Below are positions 15,878-24,555 of a stretch of DNA of 64,000 nt, piece by piece (position 1 is the first letter of the stretch; every line of letters starts with the position of its first letter). Below the pieces are notes generated by a model. The model had not been told where the DNA came from. It saw only the letters and a program-made list of their open reading frames with translations, and did no database searches. The position numbers were made by a program, and so were the translations under genes. The DNA is from JBKEDC01 sp047972995 (GTDB lineage: Bacteria; Bacteroidota; Bacteroidia; Bacteroidales; Prolixibacteraceae), in assembly GCA_047972995.1 (NCBI GenBank), contig JBKEBD010000006.1:62001-126000 (forward strand), read 5' to 3'.

Positions 15878-18811
15878 ATGGCACAAGAATTGATTATTGG
15901 ATTGGTGAATCACCGTAAGTTTGGGCGAATATTTCAAGCCTTTCTCTTAGAGGAACAAGGTGATTTCTATACGGTGGTGAAGCTCGTGAGGTGGCGTGAT
16001 GTAGAAAAACTATCGCTCGCTACCGAGGAAAAAGAGTTGGTAAAACTTACCGAAAAAATTAGTGATGAAGAACTCACTAAACGGTTTTCGCAGCGCATGG
16101 AACCCACCAAATTTATCAATCATGTAGATGAGGTGTTTTTTAAGAACCACATTAGCCCTTATCTGGATAAACAGCTTTTTGCTATCATACAGATTCTTAT
16201 GCGTGGCACCACTCGTTTGTTCAGCAAAGATGATAAATACTCGAACCTTTATGAGGAAGATTTAATTCGAGTTCACCCTAACTTTCTGGATTGTAGAATG
16301 CGTTTCACGCGCACAGAATCAGGCATCACTTATCGTTTGCAGCTTTATCGCGAAGGCGAGTCTTTTCCGTTGCTTTTTCGCAAATTTCAGTTTTTAGTCA
16401 TGAAGCCCGCAGCTTTTATTTATCGGAATGAGTTGCACGTGCTGCAAAGGTTGGAATCGACTAAAATGATTCCTTTCTTAAATAAGAAAGATGTGGAAAT
16501 TCCGAAAAGTAGTGAAGAAAAATACATGGAGAGCTTTGTGAAAAGCAGTATTGCTGAACATAAGGTTAAAGCGGTGGGCTTTCAGTTGCGAGCAAATAGA
16601 GCGAAACCTACGGCTAGTCTTTCGCTAGAAGAAAATTGGCAAGGAAATTTGGTGTTGATGCCACGTTTTGAATATGGCGATAAGCATTATTTAGCTAATG
16701 AAAAGACAACGGTAGATGTGCAGCTAGAGAAAATAGGCGATGATTATATCTTCACTAGAACAAAGCGCGATTTGACATGGGAGCAACAGCAATTGACACA
16801 ATATGTGGAATGGGGCTTGGTAGAAAACATGGGCTCTTACACGCTGAAAGGTAGTCATTTGTTAACCACTAATGATGCGTCTTTGGCTCTTTTCGATTGG
16901 ATTGATGAGCAAGAGGATCTACTTTCGGCACATCGCATTAGCTATCGAGCAGGCGATGGCGCAAAAAAATACAGCAGATTGCGTGGAGAGCTCGAACTAG
17001 AGCTTTCGGAGAAAGATGATTGGTTTGATGTGCACGCTAAAGTTCGTTTTGGCGAATACGAAATACCTTTCATTAAGTTGAAAGATCACATTCGCACAGG
17101 CAAACGGCAATTGGAGCTTCCCAATGGGGAAATAGCCATTCTGCCAGAAGAATGGTTTACCACTTATCAGGATTTGCTAGCAGTGGCGGAAATGAAAGAC
17201 GGGCAAATGTGTGTGCGTAAACACCATTATGCCTTACTTCAAAAAGCGCAAGTGGGATTGAATAAGGAAATGTTAGCTCGCTTGCAAGCTTTAGACAATA
17301 CAGAGGAACAAGTAGCTGTACCTAGCCGATTGCAGGCACAATTACGCAGCTATCAGCAGAGAGGTTTTTCGTGGTTGTTTCAGCTTTACACCAAACAGTT
17401 TGGAGCTTGTTTGGCTGATGATATGGGGCTAGGGAAGACCCTGCAAACTATTGCGCTCTTATTGAAATTGAAGCGTGAAAAATCTGCAACAAATTGGCAG
17501 CAGCCAACAGGCGAAGGGCAAATGAATCTTTTCGATGAAATTGATGCCGTGAATGCGGAGCTCCAACAAACTCAGGCTTGTTCACTCATTGTAATGCCTA
17601 CCTCTTTGTTGCACAACTGGCAGCGCGAGTTAAGTAAATTTGCTCCCGATTTGAAGGTGGGCGTGCATTATGGGGCACAGCGCAAGAAGCACCGTTTTTT
17701 GCAGCTTTCTAATTTGTATGATGTAATTCTTACCACCTATGGCACTGTGCGCAACGATGTGGCACAGATGAAGGATTTTAATTTTTTCTATCTCATTCTC
17801 GACGAAAGTCAGCATATAAAAAATCCAGAATCGAAAGTTTACCAGTCGATTATTCAGCTTAAATCGCAGCATAGGTTAGTGCTTACTGGTACTCCCATTG
17901 AAAACTCATTGTCTGACTTGTGGGCGCAGATGAATTTTATCAATCCGGGTTTATTGGGCAATTTCAACTATTTTAAACAGATGTACATTACGCCGATTGA
18001 AAAGAAAAATAGCGAGGAGCAACAGGAGAAATTACAGTTGCTTATTCGTCCGTTTATTTTGCGGCGTAGCAAGATGGAGGTGGCTAAAGATTTGCCTGCA
18101 CTCACCGAGCAAATACGCTATTGTGGCATGGCAAAGCAACAACAGAACATTTATGAACGTGAGAAATCGGCTATCCGCAATGAACTACTGAAGAAAATGG
18201 CGGTTGATGGGGTAGCGGGTAGCTCTATGCAAATATTACAAGGCTTGAACCGACTACGACAGTTGGCAAATCATCCGGCTATGCTTGATGTGGAAAACGA
18301 TGGAAAATCGGGGAAATTTGAAGCCATTACTGAAAGTTTGCGCGAGTTAGTGCAAGAGAAACATAAGGTGCTGATTTTCTCCTCTTATGTGAAACACCTG
18401 AGCTTGGTGCGTAATTACCTAGAGGAGGACGGTTTGCGCTATTCCATGCTTACGGGTAGCACACAAAACCGAGAGGAAGTGATTAGTTCTTTTCAAGAGA
18501 ACGAAGAAAATAGGGTATTCTTAATTTCGTTGAAAGCTGGTGGTGTGGGGCTGAATCTCACACAAGCCGATTATGTGTTTATTCTTGATCCTTGGTGGAA
18601 TCCGGCAGCGGAAATGCAAGCAATAGCCCGAGCACATCGTATTGGTCAAGAAAATAAAGTGATGGTTTATCGTTTTATTACGGAGGGTAGTATAGAAGAA
18701 AAAATTATTGGTATGCAAGAACGCAAGAGCAATTTAGCCGATAAGTTTGTGAACAGCAATAACCCGTTTAAAAATGTAACTCACGAAGAAATCATGTCGC
18801 TATTTTCATGA
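15878..18811 (+). CDS. SNF2-family DNA-dependent ATPase/helicase
   Basis: A 977-residue protein. The N-terminal 480 residues are an uncharacterised bacterial SNF2-accessory region. The ATPase has motif I DDMGLGKT (514-521), motif II DESQ (642-645; DEAQ or DEAH is more usual), motif III LTGTPIENSLSDLWAQ, and the second RecA lobe with SLKAGGVGLNLTQAD and NPAAEMQAIARAHRIGQ (about 908-925). Bacterial SNF2 proteins of the RapA/HepA-like group translocate on DNA and remodel protein-DNA or RNA polymerase complexes; the specific role here is unknown. It is complete and appears monocistronic. No methylase or nuclease partner suggesting a defence system is nearby. Confidence 0.92.
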   Translation: MAQELIIGLVNHRKFGRIFQAFLLEEQGDFYTVVKLVRWRDVEKLSLATEEKELVKLTEKISDEELTKRFSQRMEPTKFINHVDEVFFKNHISPYLDKQLFAIIQILMRGTTRLFSKDDKYSNLYEEDLIRVHPNFLDCRMRFTRTESGITYRLQLYREGESFPLLFRKFQFLVMKPAAFIYRNELHVLQRLESTKMIPFLNKKDVEIPKSSEEKYMESFVKSSIAEHKVKAVGFQLRANRAKPTASLSLEENWQGNLVLMPRFEYGDKHYLANEKTTVDVQLEKIGDDYIFTRTKRDLTWEQQQLTQYVEWGLVENMGSYTLKGSHLLTTNDASLALFDWIDEQEDLLSAHRISYRAGDGAKKYSRLRGELELELSEKDDWFDVHAKVRFGEYEIPFIKLKDHIRTGKRQLELPNGEIAILPEEWFTTYQDLLAVAEMKDGQMCVRKHHYALLQKAQVGLNKEMLARLQALDNTEEQVAVPSRLQAQLRSYQQRGFSWLFQLYTKQFGACLADDMGLGKTLQTIALLLKLKREKSATNWQQPTGEGQMNLFDEIDAVNAELQQTQACSLIVMPTSLLHNWQRELSKFAPDLKVGVHYGAQRKKHRFLQLSNLYDVILTTYGTVRNDVAQMKDFNFFYLILDESQHIKNPESKVYQSIIQLKSQHRLVLTGTPIENSLSDLWAQMNFINPGLLGNFNYFKQMYITPIEKKNSEEQQEKLQLLIRPFILRRSKMEVAKDLPALTEQIRYCGMAKQQQNIYEREKSAIRNELLKKMAVDGVAGSSMQILQGLNRLRQLANHPAMLDVENDGKSGKFEAITESLRELVQEKHKVLIFSSYVKHLSLVRNYLEEDGLRYSMLTGSTQNREEVISSFQENEENRVFLISLKAGGVGLNLTQADYVFILDPWWNPAAEMQAIARAHRIGQENKVMVYRFITEGSIEEKIIGMQERKSNLADKFVNSNNPFKNVTHEEIMSLFS

Positions 18812-18920
18812 TGAATACACCTGGCTACTCGCTTACATTAAACAGTGTCTTTATCGGTAGTTTTAGTTTGAAAAAGATAGATAAGATACAAAGAAAGGGG
18901 AAATGTATGTGAAGTGTAAC

Positions 18921-19025
18921 GCTGGATACTTTTTTACAACAAAAATGGACTTCGTCGGACAGTCTGAGTACTTTTTCCCGACAAAAATGTACCTCGCTGG
19001 ATGGTCTAAGTACTTTTTTTGTAGA
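18921..19025. repeat. 42-bp imperfect tandem repeats, locus A
   Basis: Units start at 18927, 18969 and 19011 (period exactly 42). Each begins TACTTTTT, followed by ACAAAAATG, then a GG(A)-x-GTCT segment. About two full units and one partial lie in the noncoding gap between the SNF2 gene and smpB. Units differ at roughly a third of positions, so the array is old. Confidence 0.75.
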
Positions 19026-19028
19026 AAA

Positions 19029-19079
19029 ACAAAAATGCCAGAGGTGCAGATGAATATTTTCTACACCTCTGGCATTTTG
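19029..19079 (-). terminator. Terminator after smpB (also usable from the plus strand)
   Basis: A perfect 15-bp inverted repeat (19032-19046 with 19064-19078) with a 17-base loop; T-rich sequence follows on the minus strand and a TTTT on the plus. It lies between the convergent SNF2 and smpB genes. Confidence 0.8.
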
Positions 19080-19099
19080 CGTAACAGCTTAGTTGCTAT

Positions 19100-19558
19100 T
19101 TATCTTCGAAACGCTCGATCCATATCGCGTTTGGCATCTTTTTGCTTAAGGCTTTCGCGTTTGTCATGCAGTTTTTTACCCTTAGCTAAACCAATTTCCA
19201 ATTTTGCTAAACCACGATCGTTTATGAACATCTTAAGGGGAACAATAGTTAGTCCGCTTTCTTTAAGCTTTTGTTGCAGCTTGCTCATTTCTTTCTTTTG
19301 TAGGAGTAGTTTGCGGTCGCGTCTGGCAATGTGGTTATTAATATTCCCGAAGTCATATTCTGAAATATTCATATTAATCACATATAGTTCATCTTTTGAG
19401 AATCGACAGTAAGCTTCTACAATACTAGCCTTGCTGTTGCGCACCGATTTAATTTCAGTGCCTACTAGCTGAATACCCGCAACATATTTATCGAGGATTT
19501 CATATTCGAAGTATGCGCGTTTATTTCTAATGTTTATGTTGGTGCTTTTAAATGCCAT
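19100..19558 (-). CDS. smpB: SsrA-binding protein SmpB
   Basis: A 152-residue protein from the ATG at 19558 (MAFKSTNINIRNKRAYFEYE). The frame opens earlier at 19582, but that would add non-conserved residues. GIQLVGTEIKSVR and the C-terminal basic tail (RESLKQKDAKRDMDRAFRR) are the hallmarks: an OB-fold core binding the tRNA-like domain of tmRNA and a tail reaching the mRNA channel. It rescues stalled ribosomes together with tmRNA. The start overlaps the end of the YIP1 gene by 11 bases, so the two are translationally linked. No ssrA gene is in this window. Confidence 0.96.
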   Translation of the reverse strand: MAFKSTNINIRNKRAYFEYEILDKYVAGIQLVGTEIKSVRNSKASIVEAYCRFSKDELYVINMNISEYDFGNINNHIARRDRKLLLQKKEMSKLQQKLKESGLTIVPLKMFINDRGLAKLEIGLAKGKKLHDKRESLKQKDAKRDMDRAFRR

Positions 19559-20132
19559 GAGGGAAAATTTCTTTAAATACAATCCAAGTAAGGCTGTAGG
19601 TTAAACCAGATATAAGTATAATCAACACAAGAGCGAGCAACACATATCTCGAAATGTTTTCTTTCGGAATGTTGAAGCAGCAGTTTGCACCTTGGTAGAA
19701 TAAATAAAAGCCATATAGCCCCAAAATATGTAGCGGATATAGCCCCGGGAAGAGGTGCGCAATGATTGATACCACAATAGCAGGAAGCAACGAGAGTGCA
19801 AGTACACCACTTACGGTGCCACTTTCTACTTTTGCGGCATAGTTGTTAGCCAGTTTTTTAATGATAAAGCTAGCTAGCATCCACACCAAAATGTTGGCAA
19901 TAAGTTCTCGAACAGATAACCCAATGGCATAACTCCACAAGAAGGCTTTACTCCACATGAGGTTCCCTAAGAATGCTGAAATGCTTGAAAGTAACACTGC
20001 AAAAATATAAAGCGAACTTGCAGCAGTATGTCTTATGCCGTTTTCTTGTTTATCTTGCCAGAATAACTTGGGCGATGTAACCATTTGCTGACAAACCTGA
20101 GTTATTTCGAGTGCGAGTTGTTTTATTTTCAT
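19548..20132 (-). CDS. YIP1-family integral membrane protein
   Basis: A 194-residue protein with a short cytoplasmic N-terminus (SPKLFWQ, the usual start of this family) and five predicted hydrophobic segments at about residues 40-58, 65-90, 104-125, 132-150 and 164-190. The pattern matches bacterial YIP1/DUF1282 proteins, whose role is not known. Its stop codon overlaps the smpB start. Upstream is a perfect 10-bp inverted repeat (20153-20180) in the shared region with miaA, in a position to act as an operator or leader hairpin. Confidence 0.78.
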   Translation of the reverse strand: MKIKQLALEITQVCQQMVTSPKLFWQDKQENGIRHTAASSLYIFAVLLSSISAFLGNLMWSKAFLWSYAIGLSVRELIANILVWMLASFIIKKLANNYAAKVESGTVSGVLALSLLPAIVVSIIAHLFPGLYPLHILGLYGFYLFYQGANCCFNIPKENISRYVLLALVLIILISGLTYSLTWIVFKEIFPHGI

Positions 20133-20152
20133 TTGTTTTTAGACTTTTATAT

Positions 20153-20180
20153 GTCTGATATCATTGTTTAGATATCAGAC
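20153..20180. promoter_or_regulatory. Perfect 10-bp inverted repeat between YIP1 and miaA
   Basis: GTCTGATATC (20153-20162) and GATATCAGAC (20171-20180) flank an 8-base spacer. There is no T run on either side, so it is not a typical terminator. It lies 21 bases upstream of the YIP1 start and 97 bases upstream of divergent miaA. Confidence 0.6.
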
Positions 20181-20276
20181 TTTACTCCTTGGGCTGGAAA
20201 AGATTTCACCCACAGGTTTCATTTATCGGACAAAAATACGTTTTTTTGCAGAATACAAGCAAAACCCAGTCGTATA

Positions 20277-21194
20277 ATGAATACTAAATATCAGCTTTTG
20301 ACTATCCTCGGTGCTACGGCTTCCGGAAAAACGAGTGTTGCCACGAACGCCGCTTTGGCATTTGATGGCGAAATTATATCGGGCGATTCCCGTCAGGTTT
20401 ATCGTGGAATGGATTTAGGCACGGGCAAAGATATTGAAGAATACACGATTGATGGTGTAACTATTCCTTATCATCTTATTGATATTGAGGAAGCGGGGGC
20501 GGAGTATAACGTCTATCGTTTTCAACATGACTTTCATGAGGCTTATGCCGATATTCTGGCAAGAGGAAAGTTTCCTATCTTATGTGGGGGAAGCGGTATG
20601 TATTTGGAATCGGTGTTGAATGGTTATGCTTTGAGTCATGTGCCTAAGCACGAAGAACTTCGTGAACAATTAAGAGCTAAGAGTTTAGAGGAATTGGGCG
20701 AAATTTTACGCAGCTACAAGACCGTGCATAATAATTCCGACTTAGAAACTAAACGCAGAGCAATTCGGGCAATTGAAATTGAAGCTTTCATGCAGGAGCA
20801 CCCGAATGCGGAGGAGCGTAAGCCTGATATTTCTAGTTTAGTGGTGGGGGTGCAGTTCGATAGAGAGACTCGAAGAAAGCGTATTTCTACTCGCTTGCAA
20901 CAGCGTCTTGATGAAGGCATGGTTGATGAGGTGCGTGCTTTACTCGATTATGGAGTGAAGCCTGAACAGCTCATTTACTATGGCTTGGAATATAAATATC
21001 TTACGCAGCACATTATTGGCGAATTGTCGTTCGATGAAATGCATCGACAATTGGAAATTGCTATTCACCAATTTGCAAAACGACAAATGACTTGGTTTCG
21101 CCGCATGGAAAAACATAGCACACGCATCCATTGGCTAAATGGCGAAATGCCTATGGATGAAAAGATGGAATGGATTGGCGAGCTAATGAAATAA
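20277..21194 (+). CDS. miaA: tRNA dimethylallyltransferase
   Basis: A 305-residue protein. P-loop GATASGKT (12-19), then the substrate loop ISGDSRQVYRGMDLGTGKD (Asp and Ser-Arg-Gln conserved) and the C-terminal FAKRQMTWFRR block that contacts tRNA. It transfers a dimethylallyl group to A37 of tRNAs that read U-starting codons. The motif SGDSRQVYRGMDLGTGK differs slightly from the E. coli form (SADSRQVYRGMDIGTAK); Bacteroidota often have two miaA genes and this looks like the more divergent kind. It converges with the NadR-like kinase. Confidence 0.93.
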   Translation: MNTKYQLLTILGATASGKTSVATNAALAFDGEIISGDSRQVYRGMDLGTGKDIEEYTIDGVTIPYHLIDIEEAGAEYNVYRFQHDFHEAYADILARGKFPILCGGSGMYLESVLNGYALSHVPKHEELREQLRAKSLEELGEILRSYKTVHNNSDLETKRRAIRAIEIEAFMQEHPNAEERKPDISSLVVGVQFDRETRRKRISTRLQQRLDEGMVDEVRALLDYGVKPEQLIYYGLEYKYLTQHIIGELSFDEMHRQLEIAIHQFAKRQMTWFRRMEKHSTRIHWLNGEMPMDEKMEWIGELMK

Positions 21195-21238
21195 GACACG
21201 ATCTCATAAAGTGTCTGAAATTAATGAGGCAAGGTATC

Positions 21239-21793
21239 CTAAGGCACGAGCTTCACTGCTTTTATGGCATTTGCCAGTCGTTCGTTGTGAGTTCCACTTA
21301 TTTCAACAAATGGGCAGCCTCGGTTTGTAAGTTCCTTTTTATATTCCTCATATAAAAAGGAACGAGCATTGCCTCCGTTTTCACGCAGGTGATCGGCTAC
21401 CCAAGGGAGATCGGGTTTGCAGAGTAGATATAGGTCGATGGGGTTCGATTGAATTTCTTCTTCAAGCCACAGCGGCTCTTGTGCATATACCCACTGAAAC
21501 CATACTTTGGTGATGATTAACCACGTGTCGAGAAATGCGTAGTTAGCACCACAGTTTTGCGCTTCGGCATATTGCAATAGTTGTCCCTTAGCTACCGATT
21601 CTACATCTTCATAGGCATAGGTAGTTTGTTGTCTTTCTTCAAGATAAGTGCGCGCATATTCAGGAAACTGGCAACCATTGAGGTGCCTTGCTAGTTGTTT
21701 GCTCAATGTGCTTTTGCCGGTAGATTCAGGACCTGTGAGCACAATTAATTTAGTTCGATTTCTTTGCTCGATGTGCTTATCTTTATTCTCCAT
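21239..21793 (-). CDS. NadR-like P-loop kinase, probable ribosylnicotinamide kinase
   Basis: A 184-residue protein started at 21793, which overlaps the end of pnuC by 11 bases. GPESTGKST (21-29) is the P-loop of the NadR C-terminal kinase family; FPEYARTYLE and the FLDTWLIITKVW block are also characteristic. In E. coli NadR this domain phosphorylates nicotinamide riboside to NMN. There is no NadR adenylyltransferase or DNA-binding part. The overlap with pnuC, a nicotinamide riboside facilitator that depends on intracellular phosphorylation to trap its substrate, supports the role. Thiamine salvage is the main alternative, since some PnuC-like proteins carry thiamine. Confidence 0.82.
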   Translation of the reverse strand: MENKDKHIEQRNRTKLIVLTGPESTGKSTLSKQLARHLNGCQFPEYARTYLEERQQTTYAYEDVESVAKGQLLQYAEAQNCGANYAFLDTWLIITKVWFQWVYAQEPLWLEEEIQSNPIDLYLLCKPDLPWVADHLRENGGNARSFLYEEYKKELTNRGCPFVEISGTHNERLANAIKAVKLVP

Positions 21794-22394
21794 TTGATGT
21801 AGCTTGGGTGATTTCTTTTTTCCATTGCACAAACCCCACGATAGCCATAATGGTGTACACAATGAATAGTAGGGCGGTGGGCATTAGGTCTTTTTGTACA
21901 TATAAATAGGTAGAATAGGCATCGATGAATATCCAAAGCGTCCAATGCTCTACGAGTTTTCGAGCAAGCATCCATGTGGCTACTAGGCTTAGTGCTGTGG
22001 TTATGGCATCGCCTAAAGGCACGGGCGAGTCGGTATAGTCATTCAATATAAAAAATATGAAAAGACACAAGGCCATGGCAGATAGCAAGAGTAATAACCA
22101 TTGTTTGTCGGTACATCTGCTTACAGCTAGCTCTTTTTTCTTGTTTTGTTTGTTTCCTTTTAGCCAAAAATACCAACCATAGATACTTACTCCTACATAA
22201 TAAAACTGAAGTGCCATGTCGGCATAGAACTTAGCGTGGAAATATACGTAAATGTATAATACGGAGCAGGCTAAGCCTACTGGCCAAGTCCATATGTTTT
22301 GTTTCACTGATAAGAAGATGTATATCAGTCCTAAAATGGTGCCGAGCAATTCCGCCCAATTAGTAGTTATCCATAGGTAAATATCGTTTGTCAT
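21783..22394 (-). CDS. pnuC: PnuC-family nicotinamide riboside transporter
   Basis: A 203-residue protein with about seven hydrophobic segments and the family blocks EHWTLWIFIDAYSTYLY and YGWYFW; the Trp/Tyr-lined pore residues are the usual signature of PnuC. It facilitates diffusion of nicotinamide riboside into the cell. The kinase gene overlaps its 3' end. The leader contains a perfect 14-bp inverted repeat with a 26-base loop (22416-22469). Substrate could instead be thiamine (PnuT type), but the NadR-like kinase partner favours nicotinamide riboside. Confidence 0.88.
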   Translation of the reverse strand: MTNDIYLWITTNWAELLGTILGLIYIFLSVKQNIWTWPVGLACSVLYIYVYFHAKFYADMALQFYYVGVSIYGWYFWLKGNKQNKKKELAVSRCTDKQWLLLLLSAMALCLFIFFILNDYTDSPVPLGDAITTALSLVATWMLARKLVEHWTLWIFIDAYSTYLYVQKDLMPTALLFIVYTIMAIVGFVQWKKEITQATSNGE

Positions 22395-22415
22395 GACTTA
22401 TTGGTTAATATGGCA

Positions 22416-22469
22416 AAGTGCCAAAGTTGGTGCTCGGGTGTTAGTCCTTTGCTTTCAACTTTGGCACTT
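22416..22469 (-). promoter_or_regulatory. 14-bp perfect inverted repeat in the pnuC leader
   Basis: Bases 22416-22429 (AAGTGCCAAAGTTG) are the exact complement of 22456-22469, enclosing 26 bases. It lies between the S41 protease stop and 22 bases before the pnuC start. There is no T run after it on the minus strand, so it is not a standard terminator; a regulatory leader or operator is possible. Confidence 0.55.
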
Positions 22470-22483
22470 GGTGTACTTGGTTT

Positions 22484-24100
22484 TTATCGTTCTCCTTGGA
22501 GTATGCTGCGATAGGTTTTATCGTCTTTCAGCACCTGCATGGCTTTTTCTATTTGTTCGTCTTTGGAGTTCATGACTTGATAATAGCAGCTTTCAGAGTA
22601 AAGACTTCGAGCCATGATGGCTTTTGTAATTTTCTTCAGCAATGGGCGAGCAAAGGCTATGGCTTCTTCATCAGCTTCTAATCCTTCGGCTTTTCCTTCA
22701 GTTATGATTTTTTCTACAAATTTATCTTCTACATTGAAGTTAGCTTGGTATTCTGCAAAATTTGGATACTTGTGCATCAATGATTTTCGATGTTTGTCTT
22801 GGTAGTCAAGCACCGATTCGTAAACAAGGTTTTTGTGCAGTAGCTGGTTGTAGAAGCTATAGTTTACATTGGTGTCGAGTGGCATGAAAATGTCGGGCAT
22901 GATTCCACCGCCAGCATATACTTTACGATGTGTGTCAAGTGTTTCAAACACTTTGCTTTTGTTGAGGTGTATGCTGTCGGCATTGAAAAGTTCGCCTTGC
23001 ATATAACGATTGTAGTAGTCCATTTCGTAGGCTTCAGATCCTTTGTCGTAAGGTTTCTGAATACATCTTCCGCTAGGTGTGTAGTAATGCGAAGTTGTTA
23101 ATCGCACAATGGAACCGTCGGTAAGTGGGAATGGCTGCTGCACTAGTCCCTTTCCGAAAGAACGGCGACCGATAATCACTCCACGATCCCAATCTTGAAT
23201 GGCTCCTGACACGATTTCGGCAGCTGAAGCAGAGCCTTCATCAATAAGTATCACGAGTTTGTAGTCTTCTAATTGTTTGTTGCGGTAGGTATCATAGTCT
23301 TTTCGTGCAGAGTGCACACCATCGGTATATACCACGAGTTTTCCTGCGGGGAGAAATTGGTCGGCCAATTCAATAGCCATAGAGAGATAGCCGCCACCAT
23401 TTCCTCGTAAATCGAGTATGAGGCTGCTGAAACTAGGGGTTTTCTCTAGTTCTTTAATTGCATCATTGATTTCATCGGCTGTAGTTTTAGCAAAGCGATT
23501 TAGCTTGATGTATCCAATTTGTTCGTCAAGCATATAGCTTGCATCCATACTGTAGATCGGAATTTTGTCGCGCACAATGGTGAAGAGTAAAGGGCTTTTT
23601 TCTCGCGAGCGCAGCACTTCAAGTTTTACTTTTGTTCCTTTGTCGCCACGAAGTTTTTTCATGACGTCGCTATTTTGAATGCCTGTGCCTGCCACGTTTT
23701 CAGTATCAATTTTCACGATGCGATCGCCAGCCATTAGCCCAACTTTTTCTGATGGTCCACCGGGAATGGCTTGTACCACCATGAGGGTATCGTGCAGGAT
23801 ATTGAATGAAATGCCAATTCCTTCGAAAATTCCCTCTAGAGGTTCGTTCATTTTATCTACCTCTTCGGCAGAAATGTACATAGAGTGGGGGTCAAGGTCA
23901 GCAAGCATATGAATGATAGCATTCTCAGTAAGCTTTTCAATATTTGTAGTATCAACATAGTAATTTTCAATTAGGCGAAGCATACGCCCAAATTTTACGG
24001 CATTTCCTTGCACATCTTGCAAGACTTCTTGTGCTTTTGTTGCTTGTGCAAACAAGCAGCTGAGTGCAATCGTTAAGATGAGAATCTGTTTTTTTAGCAT
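22484..24100 (-). CDS. S41-family carboxyl-terminal processing protease
   Basis: A 538-residue secreted protease. Signal peptide (residues 1-23, ending TKAQ), a helical N-terminal region, a PDZ domain at about 88-170 (GIGISFNI, GPSEKVGLMAGDRIVKI), and the S41 catalytic core with LDLRGNGGG, the nucleophile in EGSASAAEI and the Lys in RSFGKGLVQ. The last 150 residues are a C-terminal extension common in Bacteroidota. It acts in the periplasm on exposed protein C-termini. It is followed on the same strand by pnuC, separated by the inverted-repeat leader. Confidence 0.93.
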   Translation of the reverse strand: MLKKQILILTIALSCLFAQATKAQEVLQDVQGNAVKFGRMLRLIENYYVDTTNIEKLTENAIIHMLADLDPHSMYISAEEVDKMNEPLEGIFEGIGISFNILHDTLMVVQAIPGGPSEKVGLMAGDRIVKIDTENVAGTGIQNSDVMKKLRGDKGTKVKLEVLRSREKSPLLFTIVRDKIPIYSMDASYMLDEQIGYIKLNRFAKTTADEINDAIKELEKTPSFSSLILDLRGNGGGYLSMAIELADQFLPAGKLVVYTDGVHSARKDYDTYRNKQLEDYKLVILIDEGSASAAEIVSGAIQDWDRGVIIGRRSFGKGLVQQPFPLTDGSIVRLTTSHYYTPSGRCIQKPYDKGSEAYEMDYYNRYMQGELFNADSIHLNKSKVFETLDTHRKVYAGGGIMPDIFMPLDTNVNYSFYNQLLHKNLVYESVLDYQDKHRKSLMHKYPNFAEYQANFNVEDKFVEKIITEGKAEGLEADEEAIAFARPLLKKITKAIMARSLYSESCYYQVMNSKDEQIEKAMQVLKDDKTYRSILQGER

Positions 24101-24203
24101 GAATTTGTTTTTTTATAGAACACTAAAGGTAGATATTTATTTACTAATCGAAATTTTCGTGTTGTTAATTGCGTAGATTCTAGAACCAAACGCCCGTTTA
24201 GTC

Positions 24204-24555
24204 TTATCCCACAAATTTAAAGAATAAATCTCTAGGTTTTTCAAATTTTAATTCTTTTCAAGGTCTCCGATTAATTTTATATTGAACGTTCATTATATAT
24301 TGGTTGTCAAATATATTGAAGTTTGCTTTTTTAGGGATGTATTGCCTTATCAGCTTATTTGTATATTCGCTAAACCCTCTTTCCCAGGAGGAATACGGAT
24401 GGGCAAAGTAAAATTCACATTCCAACTTCTGAGCTATTAATTTGTGCCGAGCAAATTCACTTCCATTATCACTTGTGATAGAAAAAACGTAGTCTTTATA
24501 TGGTATAAGCATTGCTATTACTATTTTAGCTAGCTGGTCTGCGTTCTTTCCATTA
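24204..24555 (-). mobile_element. IS30-family transposase remnant
   Basis: The minus-strand frame starts abruptly at 24555, immediately after the stop codon of the exonuclease gene, and reads NADQLAKIVIAML, ITSDNGSEFARH, FAHPYSSWERGFSEYTN and IRQYIPK. These are the middle Asp and final Glu regions of the DDE domain of IS30-type transposases. A TGA at 24258-24260 interrupts it where CGA (Arg) is expected, since the frame continues KELKFEKPRDLFFKF to 24204. The N-terminal half and the terminal inverted repeats are gone. It is a dead 3' fragment. Confidence 0.88.

Noticed and set aside
15878..18811. SNF2 helicase as part of an anti-phage system
   Set aside because: Neighbours are pgl and smpB; no nuclease, methylase or other defence gene is present, and solitary SNF2 genes are common.
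18903..19412. A 169-codon plus-strand ORF over the 42-bp repeats and smpB
   Set aside because: Its first part is the 42-bp repeat array and the rest is antisense to smpB; the product has no family resemblance.
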